DNA from: Bacillota bacterium
GTDB lineage: Bacteria > Bacillota > Clostridia > Peptostreptococcales > Natronincolaceae
Direction of reading: 5' to 3'
DNA: 10,407 bases
Assembly: GCA_023387935.1 (NCBI GenBank)
Contig: JAEWHG010000218.1
Span: 1-10,407, forward strand
The notes beneath the pieces were generated by a model. It saw only the letters and a list, made by a program, of their open reading frames with translations. It was not told the origin of the DNA and ran no database searches. Shown here one piece after another: positions 6,317 through 10,407 of the stretch. The number at the start of each line of letters is the position of its first letter. The stretch's first letter is position 1. The position numbers and the translations under genes were made by a program.

Positions 6317-6847
6317 ATGGTAAAATTTATACAATTGATTTCTGATTTTGCGATTCCTTTTATTTTACTAGCCATACCTGCCTATGGATTTTTCAAAAAG
6401 GTAAAGGTATACGAAGTATTTACGGATGGAGCAAAGGAAGGCTTTCAAACCGCAGTTAGAATAATTCCATATTTAGTTGCAATGTTAGTAGGAATAGGCA
6501 TTTTTAGAGCTTCAGGAGCTATGGATCTACTTACATCAATATTAAAACCAGTTACAAATCTAATAGGTATGCCTTCAGAGACATTACCGATGGCACTTAT
6601 GAGACCATTATCAGGCGGAGGAGCAACTGGTGTAATGACAGATCTTATTACAACCCATGGGCCGGATTCATTAATAGGAAGAATGGCATCAGTTATGATG
6701 GGTTCTACAGAAACAACATTTTACGTTTTAGCTGTGTATTTCGGTGCGATATCTATTAAGAAAACGAGACATGCCCTTCCAGCGGGGCTAATAGCAGACC
6801 TAGTAGGCTTATTAACAGCTGTATTTATAACTACATTAATGTTTTAA
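6317..6847 (+). CDS. spmB: Spore maturation protein SpmB
   Basis: A 176-residue membrane protein, matching the usual SpmB length of about 178, with spans near 7-26, 46-64, 123-146 and 153-175. The signatures RPLSGGGATG at 96-105 and GSTETTFYV at 129-137 are typical of SpmB and the related Gate-domain proteins. It acts with SpmA in spore core dehydration and resistance. GGGAGGAG sits upstream of ATG 6317 and only 15 bases separate it from the spmA stop, so the two are co-transcribed. No convincing terminator was found between its stop and the promoter at 6896; a weak GCTATTT/AAATAAGC pairing is all that is there. Confidence 0.94.
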   Translation: MVKFIQLISDFAIPFILLAIPAYGFFKKVKVYEVFTDGAKEGFQTAVRIIPYLVAMLVGIGIFRASGAMDLLTSILKPVTNLIGMPSETLPMALMRPLSGGGATGVMTDLITTHGPDSLIGRMASVMMGSTETTFYVLAVYFGAISIKKTRHALPAGLIADLVGLLTAVFITTLMF

Positions 6848-6895
6848 CCCAATCATTTGAATTCGTCTTCGTGCTATTTTTTATGAAATAAGCTG

Positions 6896-6924
6896 TTGAC
6901 ATTATCCAATATCGGGTGTACAAT
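6896..6924 (+). promoter_or_regulatory. Sigma-A promoter of the riboswitch-controlled operon
   Basis: TTGACA (6896-6901), a 17-base spacer, and TACAAT (6919-6924) form a near-consensus housekeeping promoter. Transcription would begin around 6931, about 35 bases before the aptamer. A strong constitutive promoter followed by a terminator-type riboswitch is a coherent arrangement. Confidence 0.82.
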
Positions 6925-6964
6925 ATACAGAAATTAATAAATTTTCGATATATTACTTTTATTT

Positions 6965-7068
6965 ATTGGAGCGTATCTAGGGATCCACTTATATTCATAA
7001 GAAGGACCAAGCGATACGGCATGCACCAACGTATGTACACCGTGAGGATAAAATACTCTGCGGCAAGT
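6965..7068 (+). promoter_or_regulatory. ykkC-family subtype 2 riboswitch aptamer (ppGpp type favoured)
   Basis: The conserved ykkC core is present: CTAGGGATCC (6977-6986), AAGGACCAAGCGATAC (7002-7017), ACACCGTGAGGATAAAA (7037-7053) and GCGGCAAG (7060-7067). The expected pairings are found: CGTATC (6972-6977) with GATACG (7013-7018), a hairpin CTTAT/ATAAG (6988-6992 with 6997-7001), TCC with GGA beside it, CATGC (7020-7024) with GTATG (7031-7035), and GAG (7044-7046) with CTC (7056-7058). The GGACCAAGCG, GGATAAAA and GGCAAG details resemble subtype 2a (ppGpp) sequences as I remember them better than guanidine-I or PRPP versions. Downstream genes (carrier and dipeptidase-like hydrolase) fit amino-acid starvation better than guanidine export or purine synthesis. 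The ligand call is inference; the family call is firm. Confidence 0.82.
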
Positions 7069-7100
7069 CCCTTAACAAGGATTTGTTGTGGAGTTTTTTT
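7056..7100 (+). terminator. Riboswitch expression-platform terminator
   Basis: CTCTGCGGCAAGTCC (7056-7070) pairs over 15 positions, including several G-U pairs, with GGATTTGTTGTGGAG (7079-7093) around an 8-base loop, followed by seven T (7094-7100). Its 5' arm starts with the CTC that the aptamer needs to pair with GAG 7044-7046 and also consumes the GGCAAG core. Ligand binding should therefore block termination, making this an ON switch. The remaining 7101-7212 contains only AT-rich sequence and a short CTGGCCAG palindrome. Confidence 0.88.
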
Positions 7101-7225
7101 ATATTAATAATAGCAGTTCTGGCCAGAGTTCGCTAAGTTATTTTAATAAAAAAATTTTAATCAAGTATACAATATTCAGTATATTAAAAACAGATTATAA
7201 GCAGTATGAACTGGAGGAATATTAA

Positions 7226-8422
7226 ATGAATGGATTATTAGCACTTGCAACAATAAGTGTAATTTTTGCTATAGGAGACTTTGTTTCAGCTAAAACAAAA
7301 GCAATTTTTTCTATGATGTTTGTCTCGTCGGTAATTTTAATGGTTGGATTCTGGGTAGGATTACCAAACACTATTTTTCAAGATGCTGGATTAATACAAA
7401 TAGGTGGAATTTTAATTGCATTTTTAATTACGCATATGGGAACATTAATGAGCTTTAAGGAGCTTAAGGAGCAATGGAAAACTGCAGTAATTGCTTTAGC
7501 AGCAGTAATTGGAATTGGTGTGTTTTTATTCTTGGTTGGATCACCTATTTTAGGTAGAGACTATGCAGTAGCAGCAGCGCCACCTATATCCGGTGGAGTT
7601 GTAGCAGCGATTATTATGGGTGATGCTGCTAAAGCAAAAGGGATTGAAGCCATAGCAGTATTTACTACATTACTAGTAGTTGTACAAGGATTTTTTGGGT
7701 ATCCAGTAGCTTCAATTGTGTTAAATAAAGAGGCAAAAAGAGTAGTAGATGTCTTTAAAAAGAATAAGTCATCACAAGAAGGCAAAGCTTCTGCTGAAGT
7801 AGCAGTAACATCTACTTCAGAGGATACAACTCCGAAGTATAGAATAATCCCAGAATTGCCTAAAGATCTTCAAACTAATTTTATATTATTTGCAAAATTA
7901 GGTATAGTAGCTGTTCTTGGCTTTAAATTATCTGATATAACGAATGGAATTATACATCCATATGTTATGTGTCTTCTTGTAGGTATCATAGGTAGAGAAA
8001 TTGGTTTCTTAGAAGAGAGTATTATGGCAAAGGCAAATGCTTTTGGTTTAGGTATGATAGGACTTATGGCAGTAATTTTTAGTAGTCTAGCAACAGCTAC
8101 ACCTCAAATGGTATTATCACTTTTAGCTCCTTTATTAATAAGTTTGGCATTAGGAACAATTGGAGCAGGACTAAGTGCCTTAGTTATGGGAAAAGTTCTT
8201 GGATATAGTAAAGAAATGTCAATTGCCATAGGAGTATCTGCACTATTTGGATTTCCAGGAACATTTATTATATCCAATGAAGTTTCAAATGCAGTTGGAG
8301 AAACTGATGAAGAGAAAAAAGCAATTTTAGATGAGATTTTACCTAAAATGCTTGTGGCAGGCTTTGTAACTGTAACAATTTCATCAGTTGTTCTAGCGGG
8401 AGTTATGGTAAAAATGCTTTAA
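7226..8422 (+). CDS. Multi-pass membrane transporter of unrecognised family, riboswitch-controlled
   Basis: A 398-residue protein with about ten hydrophobic spans in two halves (near 3-20, 26-45, 55-72, 85-106, 117-133, 142-166; then 218-236, 243-258, 272-318, 332-352, 374-397). A hydrophilic cytoplasmic-type loop at about 168-215 separates the halves. Glycine-rich segments AAPPISGGVVAA (117-128) and FGFPGTFIISNEVSNAVG (341-358) occupy similar places in each half and look like re-entrant substrate or ion sites, as in inverted-repeat carriers such as the glutamate:sodium symporter (ESS/GltS-like) group. I do not recognise the exact family, and the GltS resemblance is structural guesswork. GGAGG precedes ATG 7226. 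The gene is first after the riboswitch and is followed 63 bases later by a dipeptidase-like amidohydrolase, so it may import that enzyme's substrate or move its product. Confidence 0.75.
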   Translation: MNGLLALATISVIFAIGDFVSAKTKAIFSMMFVSSVILMVGFWVGLPNTIFQDAGLIQIGGILIAFLITHMGTLMSFKELKEQWKTAVIALAAVIGIGVFLFLVGSPILGRDYAVAAAPPISGGVVAAIIMGDAAKAKGIEAIAVFTTLLVVVQGFFGYPVASIVLNKEAKRVVDVFKKNKSSQEGKASAEVAVTSTSEDTTPKYRIIPELPKDLQTNFILFAKLGIVAVLGFKLSDITNGIIHPYVMCLLVGIIGREIGFLEESIMAKANAFGLGMIGLMAVIFSSLATATPQMVLSLLAPLLISLALGTIGAGLSALVMGKVLGYSKEMSIAIGVSALFGFPGTFIISNEVSNAVGETDEEKKAILDEILPKMLVAGFVTVTISSVVLAGVMVKML

Positions 8423-8471
8423 TTATGAAATTGGGAATGCATGAAATAATTAATTATATAGCCACAACGAA

Positions 8472-8479
8472 AGGTGAGG
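8472..8479 (+). promoter_or_regulatory. Ribosome binding site that decides the amidohydrolase start
   Basis: AGGTGAGG lies 6 bases before ATG 8486. The in-frame GTG at 8474 is inside this site and cannot use it, so it is not the start. Confidence 0.75.
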
Positions 8480-8485
8480 ATAAAA

Positions 8486-9676
8486 ATGACAAAAAAAACT
8501 TTATTTAAAAATGTAACAATTATTGATGGAACAGGAAATGAAGCAATTGAAAAAGCGTCTCTTTTAATAGATGGTAATATAGTAAAGGCTGTTTTTAGAG
8601 ATGGAGAGTTTAATGGAAATGAAGAAGTAGAAATAGTAGATTTATCAGGAAAAACCATAATGCCAGGAATGATTAACAGTCATGTTCATATAACTATGGA
8701 GCCTGTAGGTGATCCATTTGGTTTAATGGTTAAGGAATCTCAGACAAAAACAGTATTAAGAACAGTAAATAATCTTAAGAAACATCTTAAATCGGGAGTT
8801 ACTTTTTTTAGAGATTTAGGAGGACCAGATTCTATTGATATTGAAATAAGAAAAGCAGTAGCTGAAGGATTCGTAGAAGGCCCAGAATTTCTTGCCAGTG
8901 GAAAGGTTATAACTATGACTGGAGGCCATGGATGGCAGATGGGAAGAGAATCTAATGGATGTGACGATGTAAGAGCAGCTACAAGAGAGCAATTAAAAGC
9001 AGGAGCAGACGTTATAAAAATAATGGCTACAGGTGGAGTAATGACTTCAGGTGTAGAGCCTGGTTCAGCTCAGCTCACCTTAGAAGAAATGAAGGTTGCA
9101 GTTGATGAGGCTCATAAAGCAGGAAAGAAAACAGCTAGCCATGCTCAAGGAACAACAGGAATTAAAAATGCAATCTTAGCTGGGATAGATTCTATTGAAC
9201 ATGGCATATTTTTAGATGATGAAACTATTGAGCTAATGGTTAAACATGATGTATATCTTGTTCCTACTTTAGTGGCACCTTACTTTATTATAGAATATGG
9301 AGTTGAAGCGGGAATACCAGCTGAAGCTGTAGAAAAATCTAAAAAAATAATAGGAACACATGTGGAAAGCTTTAAAAAAGCAAGGGAAGCAGGAGTTAAA
9401 ATTGCTATGGGAACTGATGCAGGTACACCGTTTAATTTCCATGACAAAAGTGCTTATGAATTAAAGCTAATGGTAGACTGTGGAATGACACCTATGGAGG
9501 CTATTGTTTCATCTACAAAAGTATCTTCGGAGCTTTTAGGCATTAATGAAAAATATGGTACTCTAGAGGTAGGAAAGATGGCAGACTTTATTGTTTTAGA
9601 TGAAAATCCTTTAAATAATATTGAAACATTATTAAATGTAAATCAAGTATATAAAGGTGGTAAATTAGTTAAATAA
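8486..9676 (+). CDS. Amidohydrolase superfamily metal-dependent hydrolase (COG1228, dipeptidase-like)
   Basis: This 396-residue cytoplasmic enzyme has a small N-terminal beta domain (1-60, with VTIIDGTG), a TIM-barrel core and the closing C-terminal GTLEVGKMADFIVLD at 358-372. The full set of metal ligands is visible: H66 and H68 in HVH, the bridging lysine K178 (KIMATGG, expected to be carboxylated), H219 (ASHAQG), H239 (IEHG) and the catalytic D311 (GTDAGTP). TGGHG at 145-149 is typical of the COG1228 branch, which includes the characterised prolidases Sgx9260 and Cc2672 and Xaa-Arg/Lys carboxypeptidase-type enzymes. A binuclear zinc hydrolase acting on a dipeptide or N-acyl amino acid is therefore likely; imidazolonepropionase and other cyclic-amide hydrolases are alternatives. 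No signal peptide is seen. It is co-transcribed with the carrier upstream under the ykkC-type riboswitch, so expression should follow the ligand. Confidence 0.88.
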   Translation: MTKKTLFKNVTIIDGTGNEAIEKASLLIDGNIVKAVFRDGEFNGNEEVEIVDLSGKTIMPGMINSHVHITMEPVGDPFGLMVKESQTKTVLRTVNNLKKHLKSGVTFFRDLGGPDSIDIEIRKAVAEGFVEGPEFLASGKVITMTGGHGWQMGRESNGCDDVRAATREQLKAGADVIKIMATGGVMTSGVEPGSAQLTLEEMKVAVDEAHKAGKKTASHAQGTTGIKNAILAGIDSIEHGIFLDDETIELMVKHDVYLVPTLVAPYFIIEYGVEAGIPAEAVEKSKKIIGTHVESFKKAREAGVKIAMGTDAGTPFNFHDKSAYELKLMVDCGMTPMEAIVSSTKVSSELLGINEKYGTLEVGKMADFIVLDENPLNNIETLLNVNQVYKGGKLVK

Positions 9677-9713
9677 GCTTAAAATAATTAGTGAGAATTA
9701 TTAAATATAAGCG

Positions 9714-9739
9714 TAGTATATAAATATTTAAATATACTA
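9714..9739. repeat. AT-rich palindrome
   Basis: TAGTATAT (9714-9721) and ATATACTA (9732-9739) are reverse complements around a 10-base AT-only centre, and a related GTATACTAT follows at 9742-9750. This is AT-only DNA between a stop codon and a terminator, and no function is assigned. Confidence 0.35.
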
Positions 9740-9777
9740 ATGTATACTATATAAATTAAAATACTTTTGTTAAAGGA

Positions 9778-9819
9778 GGCTATCTTAGGGATTTAAATAA
9801 CCCTGAGATAGTCTTTTTT
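9778..9819 (+). terminator. Strong intrinsic terminator of the carrier-amidohydrolase operon
   Basis: GGCTATCTTAGGG (9778-9790) pairs with CCCTGAGATAGTC (9801-9813) over 13 positions (two G-U) around a 10-base loop, followed by TTTTTT (9814-9819). An AAAGGAGG just before and within the 5' arm looks like a Shine-Dalgarno site but no reading frame follows it. Confidence 0.9.
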
Positions 9820-9822
9820 ATT

Positions 9823-9895
9823 GTGTTTCCAGCATGGGCGATAACTTGTAGGTGAAGATCCTCTGTGGTCTTAGTAGTGGGAACCACTAGATGAG
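9823..9895 (+). mobile_element. Remnant of a group II intron 5' end (domain I), without reverse transcriptase
   Basis: The stretch starts GTGTTTCCAGC and continues GCGATAACTTGTAGGTGAAG, ATCCTCTGTGG and GTAGTGGGAACCACTAG. This closely follows the 5' region of many bacterial group II introns, which I recall as a GTG start, then CGGTAACAAGCAGGTGAAAG, TCCTG and GGTGGTGAAAACCACTGG. It includes a TAGTGG-GAA-CCACTA hairpin (9875-9889). The similarity fades after about 9895; no RT gene, no domain V hairpin and no 3' end are visible, so it is a decayed fragment. It sits 3 bases past a terminator T-run, which is the preferred insertion site of class C introns. The assignment is from memory of the sequence pattern. 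Confidence 0.5.
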
Positions 9896-9956
9896 ATGGT
9901 GTAAATGTAAATCTCCAAACGTAAAAAAATTAAAATCTTAAATAAGTAAAAAAGTC

Positions 9957-9985
9957 TTGTAACAAATATAGGAAATACTTATAAT
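9957..9985 (+). promoter_or_regulatory. Probable sigma-A promoter for a short leader
   Basis: TTGTAA (9957-9962), a 17-base spacer and a perfect TATAAT (9980-9985). The start site would be near 9992, only about 8 bases before a terminator hairpin. A second TATAAT without a recognisable -35 occurs at 10080-10085, beyond the terminator, and could serve the downstream gene directly. Confidence 0.55.
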
Positions 9986-9999
9986 ATATGTAAGTCCTT

Positions 10000-10046
10000 A
10001 GTGCTTTAGACCTATATATCAAGACTAAAGCACTGTATTTTTATTT
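10000..10046 (+). terminator. Intrinsic terminator or attenuator before the epimerase-like gene
   Basis: AGTGCTTTAG (10000-10009) pairs perfectly with CTAAAGCACT (10025-10034) around a 15-base loop, followed by the U-rich GTATTTTTATTT (10035-10046). It lies about 100 bases before the next start codon and directly after a promoter, so it may be an attenuator or may stop read-through from the left. Confidence 0.7.
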
Positions 10047-10141
10047 AGTAGAAAATGGTATCGTTTTATTTTTACTTTATATAATGTTAAATACAAAAAA
10101 ATATGCTTAAATAATGGTGAAATAGGGGGATCGTTATTACC

Positions 10142-10407
10142 ATGAAGATTTTAATAGTAGGAGAGTATGGCTTTTTTTGCAACCATCTAGCAGAGCGGTT
10201 AGAAAGAGAAGGCAATGAAATTTATATTGTTAATAGAAAAAGAGGGGATAAAAAAAACAAACTACTTTGTAAGCATGTGCATTTTCAATGCGAACTTTCT
10301 AGTAGTAAACTCGAAGATATATTTAAAGGAATATTGCCTAATGCTGTAATATTCTTAGGAGCGCAAGACGAAGGTTTTTGGCAGGGTGACTATAATAAAG
10401 CTGAAAA
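10142..10407 (+). CDS. NAD(P)-dependent epimerase/dehydratase-like protein, N-terminus, partial
   Basis: The first 88 codons of a gene continuing past the right edge. MKILIVGEYGFFCNHLAERL at 1-20 is a Rossmann beta-alpha-beta start with the extended short-chain dehydrogenase pattern GxxGxxG, in which the third glycine is replaced by Cys13. EIYIVNRKRGD follows at 26-36, as expected for the second strand and the ribose-binding turn. VIFLGAQDEGFW at 69-80 resembles the fourth strand region where SDRs usually have a D.V.HLAA motif. The atypical nucleotide motif means cofactor binding is uncertain, and the substrate cannot be told from this piece. GGGGGA lies 11 bases upstream of ATG 10142, a somewhat long spacing, but no closer start codon is available. 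Confidence 0.6.
   Translation, partial: MKILIVGEYGFFCNHLAERLEREGNEIYIVNRKRGDKKNKLLCKHVHFQCELSSSKLEDIFKGILPNAVIFLGAQDEGFWQGDYNKAE

Noticed and set aside
6965..7068. Guanidine-I (ykkC subtype 1) riboswitch
   Set aside because: The family core is shared, but the AAGGACCAAGCG and GGATAAAA-to-GGCAAG details look like subtype 2, and no guanidine exporter or carboxylase gene follows.
6916..7107. Open reading frame of 63 codons on the plus strand
   Set aside because: It lies across the riboswitch aptamer and its terminator, has no ribosome binding site, and its translation has no protein-like character; the RNA structure explains the sequence.
7112..7126. CTGGCCAG palindrome after the riboswitch terminator as an operator
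   Set aside because: A single short palindrome with no second copy or promoter overlap; the riboswitch already accounts for regulation.
9775..9782. AAAGGAGG as a ribosome binding site of a small gene
   Set aside because: It forms part of the terminator hairpin and no start codon with an open frame follows at suitable spacing.
1..10407. CRISPR array, prophage, toxin-antitoxin or other defence system
   Set aside because: No regularly spaced repeats, integrases, nucleases or toxin-like small gene pairs were found; apart from the intron-like fragment all genes are ordinary chromosomal functions.

Overview
The window is AT-rich, densely coding DNA with strong Shine-Dalgarno sites (GGAGG type), endospore genes (spmA, spmB), a chemotaxis receptor, ECF-type vitamin uptake and a ykkC-family riboswitch. 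Together these point to a motile, spore-forming, anaerobic Firmicute of the Clostridia. An Alkaliphilus-like genus would fit, but that is an impression from the gene set and not a demonstrated assignment. The sequence looks chromosomal; no CRISPR, phage, toxin-antitoxin or recognised defence genes were seen.

Region 1 (1-2763, plus strand) is the end of a cobamide nucleotide-loop operon: the last codons of a cobU-like gene, cobS, a cobC-like phosphatase, a small ECF S-component (probable alpha-ribazole transporter CblT) and a PurM/AIR-synthase-like protein (probable alpha-ribazole kinase CblS). Together they would import alpha-ribazole, phosphorylate it, couple it to AdoCbi-GDP and remove the phosphate. 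This is the salvage route that can replace CobT. It is followed by a run of hairpins and a terminator (2784-2915). A convergent, minus-strand gene for a cysteine-rich small protein (2955-3233) belongs to a family often found beside cobamide genes.

Region 2 (3234-5575) is a single monocistronic methyl-accepting chemotaxis protein, probably started at TTG 3514, with a possible sigma-D (motility) promoter upstream and a perfect 16-bp terminator stem downstream.

Region 3 (5627-6847) is the spmA-spmB sporulation pair, with a possible sigma-E promoter.

Region 4 (6896-9819) is the most interesting unit: a near-consensus promoter, a ykkC subtype-2 aptamer (best match ppGpp type, with PRPP type as the alternative), an overlapping intrinsic terminator, then a multi-pass membrane carrier of unrecognised substrate and a COG1228-type amidohydrolase resembling Xaa-Pro/Xaa-Arg dipeptidases. 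The layout reads as a ligand-ON switch that would open a peptide or amino-acid-derivative scavenging operon during starvation. The operon ends in a strong terminator at 9778-9819.

Region 5 (9820-10407) begins, immediately after that terminator's T-run, with about 70 bases resembling the 5' part of a bacterial group II intron without its reverse transcriptase. Then come a good promoter followed almost at once by an intrinsic terminator (a possible attenuated leader), and the start of a Rossmann-fold, NAD-dependent epimerase/dehydratase-like gene that runs off the right edge.
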